Part shown: in pieces, positions 1 to 5,055 of the stretch
How the letters are laid out: every line of letters starts with the position of its first letter
Numbering within the stretch: position 1 is the stretch's first letter
Origin: Actinomycetota bacterium
GTDB taxonomy: Bacteria; Actinomycetota; Acidimicrobiia; Acidimicrobiales; JACDEA01
Reading direction: 5' to 3'
Assembly: GCA_013816725.1 (NCBI GenBank)
Contig: JACDEA010000194.1
Location: forward strand, 1-5,277
Length of the DNA: 5,277 nucleotides
Translations under genes and position numbers: made by a program
Notes under the pieces: model-generated
Databases searched by the model: none
What the model was told of the DNA's origin: nothing
Seen by the model: only the letters and a program-made list of their open reading frames with translations

Positions 1-1
1 G

Positions 2-736
2 CTGACGGCCGCGTCGGCACGGCTGGCCGAGTCGCTGGCGCGGGAGCGAGCGTTGGACTCGTCGCGCCGGGAGCTGGTGGCCTGGGTGTCGCACGACCTG
101 CGCACGCCGCTCGCAGGCATCCGGGCCATGGTCGAAGCGCTGGAGGACCGGCTCGTGCAGGGCGACGACGTCGATCGTTACTACCGCACCCTCGGCACGG
201 AGACCGAGCGCCTTGCCGGCCTCGTCGACGATCTCTTCGAGCTCAGCCGGATCGAGTCGTCGGCGCTGCGCCTGACCATGGAACGGGTGTCGCTGGGCGA
301 GGTCGTCTCCGACGCCCTCGCGGGGGCGGGCCCCATCGCTCGGGCCAAGGGCGTGCGCCCCGACGGCACGGTCCGCGAGCCCTCGCCGGTGGTCGAAGCC
401 GCCACCGCCGAGCTGACCCGCGTGCTCCGGAACCTGCTGGACAACGCCATCCGCCACACCCCGGCCGACGGGTCGGTGATGATCGAGGCCGGCGCCGACG
501 AGGTCGACGCCTTCATCACCGTGCGCGACTCCTGTGGTGGCATCCCCTCCCACGAGATCGACCGGGTCTTCGACCTCGCGTTCCGGGGCGACCCCGCCCG
601 CACCCCCGGGGAGAGCGGCGGCGCCGGGCTCGGGCTGGCCATCGCCCGCGGCCTCGTCGAGGCACATCACGGCGAGATCGCCGTCGCCAACGAAGGTGGC
701 GGATGTCGCTTCACCGTTCGACTGCCGCTGCGATGA
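2..736 (+). CDS. Sensor histidine kinase, C-terminal part (5' end outside window)
   Basis: The reading frame is open from base 2, so the gene enters from the left without its sensor and membrane part. The first ~17 residues are a charged helix of the kind that joins a HAMP or membrane segment to the kinase core. The dimerisation/phosphoacceptor domain follows, with the H box VSHDLRTPL (phosphorylated His codon at 92-94). The ATP-binding domain has an N box NLLDNAIRHTP (Asn codon at 443-445), a G1 box DSCGGIP (from 527), an F-box-like RVFDLAFRG and a G2 box GGAGLGLA (617-640). In the G1 box the usual first Gly of DxGxGI is Cys. The known role of the family is autophosphorylation and phosphotransfer to a response regulator, here probably encoded upstream. 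The stop overlaps the next start (ATGA), so it is coupled to the epimerase. The family call is firm; the signal sensed is unknown. Confidence 0.95.
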   Translation: MTAASARLAESLARERALDSSRRELVAWVSHDLRTPLAGIRAMVEALEDRLVQGDDVDRYYRTLGTETERLAGLVDDLFELSRIESSALRLTMERVSLGEVVSDALAGAGPIARAKGVRPDGTVREPSPVVEAATAELTRVLRNLLDNAIRHTPADGSVMIEAGADEVDAFITVRDSCGGIPSHEIDRVFDLAFRGDPARTPGESGGAGLGLAIARGLVEAHHGEIAVANEGGGCRFTVRLPLR

Positions 737-1755
737 GGATCCTCGTGACCGGTGGGGCCGGGTTCATCGGATCCCACATCGTCGACGACCTCGTGGACGC
801 CGGCCACGACGTCGTGGTGCTCGACCGCGCGCCGCGCCCGGCCTACCTGCCGGACGGCGCCACCTACCAGCAGGGCGACGTCACCTCCGCGCAAGCATGG
901 ATTGAGGCACTGCGGGGTGTGGACGCCGTCTGTCACCAGGCGGCCCGCGTTGGGCTCGGCCTCCGCGTCGCTGATGTCACCGCGTACGTCGCCGACAACG
1001 ACACCGGCACCGCCGCAGGGCTGTGGGCCATGGACGCGGTGGGCTTCGGCGGACGGCTCGTCCTCGCCAGCAGCATGGTGGTGTACGGCGAAGGTCGCTA
1101 CCGCTGCGCGGAGCACGGTGACGTGCGCCCGGGTCGGCGCCGTCCTGCCGACCTCGACGCCGGCAGGTTCGAGCCCCCGTGCCCGACGTGCGGGCGGGAG
1201 CTGGCGCCATCGCTCGTCAGCGAGGACGCGCCGCTCGACCCCCGCAACGTGTACGCAGCCACGAAGCTCCACCAGGAGCAGCTCTGCACGGCCGTCGGCG
1301 CCGAGCTGGGCGTGCCGGTCACGGCGCTCCGCTACCACAACGTGTACGGCCCCCGGATGCCGCGCGACACGCCGTACGCCGGTGTCGCCTCGATCTTCCG
1401 CAGCGCGATCGCCAGAGGCTCCGGTCCGCGCGTGTTCGAGGACGGCGGACAGCGACGCGACTTCGTCCACGTCACCGACGTCGCCCGCGCCAATGTGCTC
1501 GCCCTCACCGCCGTGGACCCCGTCCCGGGCGCGTTCAACGTCTGCAGCGGGGAGCCGCACTCGGTGGGTGACCTGGCCCGCACGCTCTCGAGCGTTCTTG
1601 ATGGCCCCGCTCCGGTCGTCACCGGGGAGTGGCGGCTCGGCGATGTCCGCCACGTCACGGCCTCACCCGAGGCAGCCCGCGCGGCGCTCGGCTTCCATGC
1701 TGAAGTGCGCTTCGAGGACGGCGTCACTTCCCTCGTCGCCCGAGGACCTGAATGA
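733..1755 (+). CDS. NAD-dependent epimerase/dehydratase (extended SDR) with zinc-ribbon-like insertion
   Basis: The protein has 340 residues, a normal extended-SDR length. It opens with the dinucleotide-binding motif TGGAGFIG (Gly 7, 10, 13) and an acidic residue at the end of strand 2 (Asp31), which favours NAD. The catalytic set is Ser113/Ser114 in ASSMVVYG, then Tyr174 and Lys178 in YAATK. The sugar-nucleotide side has RYHNVYGP (200-207) and RRDFVHVTDV (241-250). Between the Ser and Tyr motifs an insertion carries CxxH (Cys125, His128) and CPTC (Cys150, Cys153), which looks like a zinc ribbon. From memory, a similar insertion occurs in dTDP-L-rhamnose 4-epimerase-like proteins, so that is one candidate activity; a GalE-like pentose or methylthio-sugar epimerase is another. 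ATG 733 was chosen over an in-frame start at 703 because it begins right at the Rossmann strand and overlaps the kinase stop as ATGA. No Shine-Dalgarno sequence is visible, so translation probably depends on coupling. Substrate uncertain. Confidence 0.93.
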   Translation: MRILVTGGAGFIGSHIVDDLVDAGHDVVVLDRAPRPAYLPDGATYQQGDVTSAQAWIEALRGVDAVCHQAARVGLGLRVADVTAYVADNDTGTAAGLWAMDAVGFGGRLVLASSMVVYGEGRYRCAEHGDVRPGRRRPADLDAGRFEPPCPTCGRELAPSLVSEDAPLDPRNVYAATKLHQEQLCTAVGAELGVPVTALRYHNVYGPRMPRDTPYAGVASIFRSAIARGSGPRVFEDGGQRRDFVHVTDVARANVLALTAVDPVPGAFNVCSGEPHSVGDLARTLSSVLDGPAPVVTGEWRLGDVRHVTASPEAARAALGFHAEVRFEDGVTSLVARGPE

Positions 1756-2498
1756 GCGGAGACATTGGCGTCGCCGTGATCGGAGGGTCAGGCCTCACCG
1801 AGCTCCTGGATGTGGTGGACACGATCGACATCGACACGCCGTTCGGGCCGACCTCGGCGCCGATCACGACGTGCGACATCGGCGGTCGCCCCGTGGCCTT
1901 CGTTCCACGCCACGGAGCCACGCACGAGCACGCCCCGCATCGCGTCAACTACCGCGCCAACCTCTGGGCGCTCCACTCCCTCGGCGTCCGCGACGTCCTC
2001 GGGCCCTTCGCCGCCGGTGCGCTCGACCCGACGCTCAGCGCGGGCGACATCGTGATCCCCGACCAGTTGGTCGACAGGACCTGGGGCCGGTCGGACACCT
2101 TCCACGACGACTTCGCCGACGGGCCCTTCCACGCCGCGTTCGCCGATCCCTACGACAACCGCCTGCGAACGACCGTCGCCGGGGCCGCCGGCGACCTCGG
2201 GATCGGTGCTCGCGACGGAGGGACGGTCGTCGTCATCCAGGGACCCCGGTTCGGCACGCGCGCCGAGAGCGACTGGTACGCCCGGCAGGGTTGGCACCTC
2301 GTCAACATGACGCAGTACCCCGAGGCGGTACTCGCACGGGAGCTGGAGCTGGGCTATGCCGGTATCGCCCTCGTCACCGACAGCGATGCCGGCGACGACG
2401 CCGGCGCCGGGGTGACCCAGGAGGAGGTCTTCGCGACATTCGACCGCCACATCGACCAGCTCCGTCGTCTGCTGATCCGGACGGTCGAACGTCTGTGA
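1752..2498 (+). CDS. mtnP: 5'-methylthioadenosine phosphorylase (MTAP/PNP family)
   Basis: This cytosolic enzyme would split 5'-methylthioadenosine with phosphate into adenine and 5-methylthioribose-1-phosphate, clearing a by-product of polyamine and other SAM-dependent reactions. The 248 residues contain the family signatures in order: GGSG (11-14) and RHG (53-55) for phosphate, NYRAN (66-70), IQGPRFGTRAES (162-173), and NMTQYPEAVLARE (185-197), whose Met-Thr pair contacts the nucleoside. TDSD (209-212) supplies the Asp residues that favour a 6-amino purine; inosine/guanosine phosphorylases have Asn there. The Tyr usual in TDYD is Ser, and the usual Glu before GPRF is Gln. A methylthioinosine phosphorylase or broader purine nucleoside phosphorylase remains possible. 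The ATG overlaps the epimerase stop as ATGA, and GAGGA (1742-1746) lies five bases upstream, so it is both coupled and well initiated. No other MTA-salvage gene is in the window. Confidence 0.92.
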   Translation: MSGDIGVAVIGGSGLTELLDVVDTIDIDTPFGPTSAPITTCDIGGRPVAFVPRHGATHEHAPHRVNYRANLWALHSLGVRDVLGPFAAGALDPTLSAGDIVIPDQLVDRTWGRSDTFHDDFADGPFHAAFADPYDNRLRTTVAGAAGDLGIGARDGGTVVVIQGPRFGTRAESDWYARQGWHLVNMTQYPEAVLARELELGYAGIALVTDSDAGDDAGAGVTQEEVFATFDRHIDQLRRLLIRTVERL

Positions 2499-2526
2499 CT
2501 GTCTTCCCTAGCGAAAGAGGTTTCCG

Positions 2527-2976
2527 ATGAGGTTCCGCCGCCGGAGTCCCGCCGAAGAACGCGAGGTCGTGAAGCCCGATGCGGCGTGGCGCGCCGATCT
2601 CACTGCCGAGCAGTTCCGGGTGCTGCGGAAGAAGGGCACCGAGGCCCCGTTCAGCGGAAAGCACGTCCATCCGCAGCCCGGCCTGCGGGGCATGTTCTGC
2701 TGCGGCGGATGCGGCGCCGAGCTTTTCGACAGCACCACCCAGTTCGACTCTGGTACCGGTTGGCCGAGCTTTTCCGACGCCGACGCCGGTGCGGTGGAGC
2801 GACATCGGGACCTGAGCATGGGGATTCCCCGGACCGAGGTGCTCTGCCGCCGTTGCGGTGGGCACCTCGGTCACGTCTTCGGCGACGGGCCGGCCCCGAC
2901 GGGTCAGCGCTATTGCATCAACGATGCCGCCCTCGTCCCGCCGGGGAGTTCCGCGCCGGGTTCGGGTGCTGCGTAA
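2527..2976 (+). CDS. msrB: Peptide-methionine (R)-S-oxide reductase MsrB
   Basis: MsrB reduces the R-epimer of methionine sulfoxide in oxidised proteins, normally with electrons from thioredoxin. The 149 residues cover the whole single-domain enzyme. Zinc ligands are CxxC pairs at Cys59/Cys62 and Cys107/Cys110. The core motif SGTGWPSF lies at 75-82, GGHLGHVFGDG at 111-121, and the catalytic Cys130 and Asn132 sit in RYCIN. The resolving-cysteine position found in many MsrB proteins (SGCGWPSF) is Thr77, so recycling must use another cysteine (Cys58, next to a zinc ligand, is the spare one) or direct reduction by thioredoxin. There is no signal peptide, so it is cytosolic. The start is set by GAAAGAGG (2513-2520), six bases before the ATG. 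It lies 28 bases after mtnP on the same strand with no visible terminator between, so co-transcription is likely. The Gly/Ser/Ala/Pro-rich tail is probably disordered. Confidence 0.96.
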   Translation: MRFRRRSPAEEREVVKPDAAWRADLTAEQFRVLRKKGTEAPFSGKHVHPQPGLRGMFCCGGCGAELFDSTTQFDSGTGWPSFSDADAGAVERHRDLSMGIPRTEVLCRRCGGHLGHVFGDGPAPTGQRYCINDAALVPPGSSAPGSGAA

Positions 2977-2992
2977 TGGAGATGGACGGTGG

Positions 2993-3008
2993 CCGGGCTA
3001 TCGCCCGG
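2993..3008. terminator. GC-rich hairpin between convergent genes, possible bidirectional terminator
   Basis: A perfect six-base-pair stem (CCGGGC / GCCCGG) closes a four-base loop. It lies 17 bases after the msrB stop and overlaps the stop codon of the leftward DsbA-like gene. There is no T-run on either side, so it is not a classic intrinsic terminator, although actinobacterial terminators often lack one. The position between two converging stops is the main support. Confidence 0.4.
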
Positions 3009-3630
3009 AAGGCCAGACGCTGTTGGTGAAGCGCGTGAAGCCGTCGCCGTCGAACGCGACCTCAATCCGTCCGTCGACGTGCCCGATGTCCAACGAAGGA
3101 CAGAAGTAGCTGTGGCCATTCGGTGTGAAGAAGTGGGGCGACCCGTTGACGCCACGCCGGCGGCCGGACGCGTAGTCGGCTCGGACCTGCTCCTCGTCTG
3201 CCTCGTTCGGCCTTGCCGCTCCGACTGCTGCGCGTAGCTGGTCGAGTACGGCCTGATCCGTCACATCCATGTGTTCCTCGAACAACGCCGTCCGCACGGC
3301 CAGGCTGAAGCGTTCCCCAATCTCCACACCTGTCCGGTACGCGGCTGCCTCGGCGGCGAGCGCTGGCAGCGAGCTTGACACGAAGCGGTCGGCGTCGAAG
3401 CCGCCGAACAGCTCCGGCGCCACCGACGCCCGGAGAGCCTCGATCTTCGGAGCGAGGGCACTGCCGGCGAGCGGCTGACCGTTGACGAGCTCGAGCGGCC
3501 ACGCCCGCACTCGAAGCCGCGGCCCCGCCTCCTGTTTGGCCTCACGGATCGCCACGAAGCGCCGCAGCCCGACGTGCGTGAACGGGCAAGCGATGTCGGC
3601 ATAGACCTCGAGTTCGTCAACAGTGGTCAC
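2998..3630 (-). CDS. DsbA-family thioredoxin-fold protein with monothiol CPFT site
   Basis: The 210 residues fit a DsbA/FrnE-like (DSBA PF01323-type) fold: a beta strand ending in the active-site motif ADIACPFTHVGLRR (11-24), a helical insertion, and a late cis-Pro loop GVNGSPHFF (160-168, Pro165 preceded by Ser). The second cysteine of CxxC is replaced: the motif is Cys15-Pro-Phe-Thr18-His. The enzyme therefore cannot cycle as an ordinary dithiol oxidoreductase. Monothiol reductase or isomerase chemistry, or a glutathione/mycothiol-S-transferase-like role as in 2-hydroxychromene-2-carboxylate isomerase relatives, is possible by analogy. Cys177 (SYFCPS) is the only other cysteine. There is no signal peptide, so it is likely cytosolic. 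The start is a GTG with GGAAG (3640-3636) five bases upstream; the ATG two bases earlier runs straight into TGA and is not usable. It follows the small membrane-protein gene after one base, so translation is probably coupled. Confidence 0.85.
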   Translation of the reverse strand: MTTVDELEVYADIACPFTHVGLRRFVAIREAKQEAGPRLRVRAWPLELVNGQPLAGSALAPKIEALRASVAPELFGGFDADRFVSSSLPALAAEAAAYRTGVEIGERFSLAVRTALFEEHMDVTDQAVLDQLRAAVGAARPNEADEEQVRADYASGRRRGVNGSPHFFTPNGHSYFCPSLDIGHVDGRIEVAFDGDGFTRFTNSVWPSGR

Positions 3631-3631
3631 A

Positions 3632-3916
3632 TCAACTTCCCGGTAAGACGAGCCCAGCCAACACGCCGAGCAGAACGACGGCGCCCAAGATGCGCCGGAA
3701 GGGGTTGACCCCGCGCGCCAACTCGTCGACGGCCCACCAGGCCAAACTCGCCATGCCGACGATCGAGATCACGGTGCTCGCCGTGCCGTGCGGGTGGGCC
3801 AGGGTGCGCACCGCCGTCACGGCGATGAAGATCCACAGGGGCACATTTGGCCATTGGGCAACGACAATGCGACCTGTCGAGCGATCGCGGAACAGCCAGT
3901 TGCCCATGCCCCGCAT
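3632..3916 (-). CDS. Small conserved-looking membrane protein, unknown function
   Basis: The 94 residues start with a short polar, basic head (GNWLFRDRSTGRIVVAQ) and then show three hydrophobic stretches at about 24-40, 46-64 and 74-91, so a three-helix inner-membrane protein is likely. The loop before the last helix, VDELARGVNPFRRILG (63-78), is the most distinctive part. From memory, similar short proteins with a GNWLFRDR head and a GVNPFRR loop occur in other actinobacteria, without known function. Its stop is one base from the GTG of the DsbA-like gene, which suggests a two-gene operon. Two starts are possible: ATG at 3916, which is centred in an 18-base palindrome, or ATG at 3907 (residue 4). 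Neither has a clear ribosome binding site. Codon pattern and neighbour spacing support a real gene. Confidence 0.75.
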   Translation of the reverse strand: MRGMGNWLFRDRSTGRIVVAQWPNVPLWIFIAVTAVRTLAHPHGTASTVISIVGMASLAWWAVDELARGVNPFRRILGAVVLLGVLAGLVLPGS

Positions 3917-3924
3917 GCGGGGCA
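3907..3924. promoter_or_regulatory. 18-base perfect palindrome over the start of the leftward membrane-protein gene
   Basis: TGCCCCGCATGCGGGGCA is identical to its reverse complement, and its centre falls on the ATG at 3916. In the leftward mRNA it can fold as a seven-base-pair stem with CAUG in the loop, which would hold the start codon in a strong hairpin. As DNA it could be an operator. It also encodes the first residues, so chance in GC-rich DNA cannot be excluded. No protein is known to bind it. Confidence 0.35.
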
Positions 3925-3984
3925 GTCAACCAGACGTGCAGCAGGCGATTGGCCAGGCGCCCGTTTCGAAGAAACCCGGCCGGC

Positions 3985-4016
3985 TTGACCTTCGACTCGG
4001 GTTGAACGTTTACGGT
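3985..4016 (+). promoter_or_regulatory. MerR-type promoter and operator dyad, probably autoregulatory
   Basis: A -35-like TTGACC (3985-3990) and a -10-like TACGGT (4011-4016) are separated by 20 bases, the over-long spacing typical of promoters that MerR proteins activate by twisting the DNA. The spacer contains an interrupted dyad, TTCGACTCGGGTTGAA (3991-4006), in which 12 of 16 positions are symmetric (TTCnACnCGnGTnGAA). The predicted transcription start, seven bases after the -10, is the G of the GTG at 4023, so the mRNA would be leaderless, in keeping with the lack of a ribosome binding site there. The operator lies directly before a MerR gene, which supports autoregulation. Confidence 0.65.
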
Positions 4017-4022
4017 GGTGCC

Positions 4023-4778
4023 GTGGGCACCTACACCATCGGCGAAGTCGCCGAACGCAGCGGTTTCACCGCCTCGGCCTTGCGCTACTACGAAGGCATC
4101 GGCCTGGTCACGCCGCCGACCCGGACCGACGCCGGTTACCGGCTTTACGACGACCGCTCCCTCGCTCGGCTGAGCTTCATCGCCCGGGCCAAACAGCTCG
4201 GCTGCTCGCTCGAGCAGATCACCGACCTGGTCGAAATTTGGGACGGCGGCCGCTGCGGGCCGGTCCAGGAGCGCTTCCATCGCCTCGTCACGGACAAGAT
4301 CAGCGACGCGCGGCGCCAAGTTGCTGAGCTCACGGCCCTGACCGCCGACTTGCAGGCGGCGGCGGCTCAGCTGTCGGGCCCGCCGGTGGATGGGCCCTGC
4401 GGGCCAGACTGCGCCTGCGTCACCGACGGCGCCGACGATCCGGCGTCGACGGCCGTGGCGATCACGCTGACCGCGAAGCCGGACGCGCCGATCGCCTGCA
4501 CCCTCGGCGCCGTCGACCTGCCCGGTCGCCTCGAGGAATGGCGAGCGATGCTCGCCAAGGCGACGGCACGAACACGAACGGCCGACGGTGTTCGGATTCG
4601 CTTCAACCGCACTCTGGACATCGCGACGTTGGCGCAGCTGGTGGAGGGCGAGCAGGAGTATTGCGTCTTCTACACCTTCGCCATCGTGGTGACGCCCGAG
4701 GAAATCGCGCTCGACGTACACGCGCCGGCGGGCGCGGAGGCGATGGTGGAGGAGCTGTTCGGGTGGGAGGCAGTGTGA
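4023..4778 (+). CDS. MerR-family metal-responsive-type regulator with extra C-terminal domain
   Basis: This 251-residue protein begins with a MerR DNA-binding domain: helix-turn-helix TIGEVAERSGFTASALRYYEGIGLV (in pieces, 5-29) and wing AGYRLYD (37-43). A helical region to about 117 would form the antiparallel dimer coiled coil. Metal-site candidates are Cys78 (GGRCGPV) before the dimer helix and Cys126, Cys130, Cys132 (PCGPDCAC) after it. This resembles, but does not match in spacing, the three-cysteine site of mercury MerR. Classical MerR proteins end near 130-145 residues; here a further domain of ~95 residues (about 155-248) follows, with Cys159 (ACTLG), a GRLEEW helix, EQEYCVFYTF (Cys214) and a final EELFG. 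I do not recognise a named family for it. GTG 4023 was chosen because the domain begins there and it fits the predicted transcription start; the frame is open for 333 bases further upstream, but that stretch overlaps the opposite-strand gene and the promoter. Confidence 0.9.
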   Translation: MGTYTIGEVAERSGFTASALRYYEGIGLVTPPTRTDAGYRLYDDRSLARLSFIARAKQLGCSLEQITDLVEIWDGGRCGPVQERFHRLVTDKISDARRQVAELTALTADLQAAAAQLSGPPVDGPCGPDCACVTDGADDPASTAVAITLTAKPDAPIACTLGAVDLPGRLEEWRAMLAKATARTRTADGVRIRFNRTLDIATLAQLVEGEQEYCVFYTFAIVVTPEEIALDVHAPAGAEAMVEELFGWEAV

Positions 4779-5055
4779 CCGGCGCGCACCCTCGCCCGCA
4801 GGGCTTCGGGATCCTCGGTGTGGGCGCCGCCGCCTGCGCGGCGTGTTGCGCCGGGCCGCTTCTCGCGCGCTCCTCGGCGGGCTCGGCCTCGCGGGGCTGG
4901 CGCTCACATTTGCGATCGGCGCAGTCGGCCTCGTTGTCGCCGCTCTCGTAGTCGGAACGTTGCTGGTCGCGCGCCGCCGGCGACGCGCGACCACGTGCAC
5001 GTCGGACGGCGAGGCTGTGCCGTCGCCCGGTGCCGCCATCCGTCAGCACCCGTGA
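4775..5055 (+). pseudogene. MerF/MerT-like two-helix membrane protein, frameshifted near 4865-4870
   Basis: Translation from GTG 4775 (overlapping the regulator stop as GTGA, with GGGAGG at 4765-4770 four bases upstream) gives GILGVGAAACAACCAGPLLA, a hydrophobic helix with a vicinal Cys-Cys. The frame then turns polar and stops at 4949-4951 after 58 residues. The +1-shifted frame continues the expected protein from 4870: LLGGLGLAGLALTFAIGAVG, a second helix, a run of five Arg and a tail with one Cys, ending at 5055 in a GTGA overlap with the next gene. Dropping two bases from the CG repeat GCGCGC (4865-4870), or adding one, restores a 92-residue protein. Two helices with CC-x-x-P in the first recall MerF/MerT, which carry Hg(II) through the inner membrane. 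The intact start, stop and coding quality on both sides point to a sequencing error or very recent mutation; a true small-protein product or recoding is less likely. Confidence 0.7.

Noticed and set aside
703..732. Earlier start for the epimerase, ten residues upstream
   Set aside because: It adds residues before the Rossmann strand, lies deep in the kinase gene, and has no ribosome binding site; ATG 733 gives the usual N-terminus and an ATGA overlap.
667..1653. Long leftward open frame of 328 codons opposite the epimerase
   Set aside because: Its translation is low-complexity Arg/Ala/Val/Gly/His-rich with no domain, while the opposite strand encodes a full SDR enzyme with all motifs. It is a GC-rich shadow frame.
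752..2530. 592-codon rightward frame across the epimerase and mtnP
   Set aside because: The product is Ser/Arg/Pro/Thr-rich without recognisable motifs and overlaps two well-supported genes in other frames.
3963..3975. Small inverted repeat GTTTC-GAA-GAAAC in the divergent region
   Set aside because: The stem has only five pairs and it sits upstream of the -35 with no consistent position for an operator or terminator; chance is the simplest explanation.
3690..4022. Upstream extension of the MerR frame to an ATG at 3690
   Set aside because: The extra 111 residues have no MerR-family counterpart, overlap the opposite-strand membrane-protein gene and run through the MerR-type promoter. GTG 4023 fits both the domain start and the predicted transcript start.
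3627..5039. 470-codon leftward frame opposite the MerR gene and the membrane protein
   Set aside because: The product is Arg-rich and featureless, and covers a promoter and two genes with clear family motifs on the + strand.
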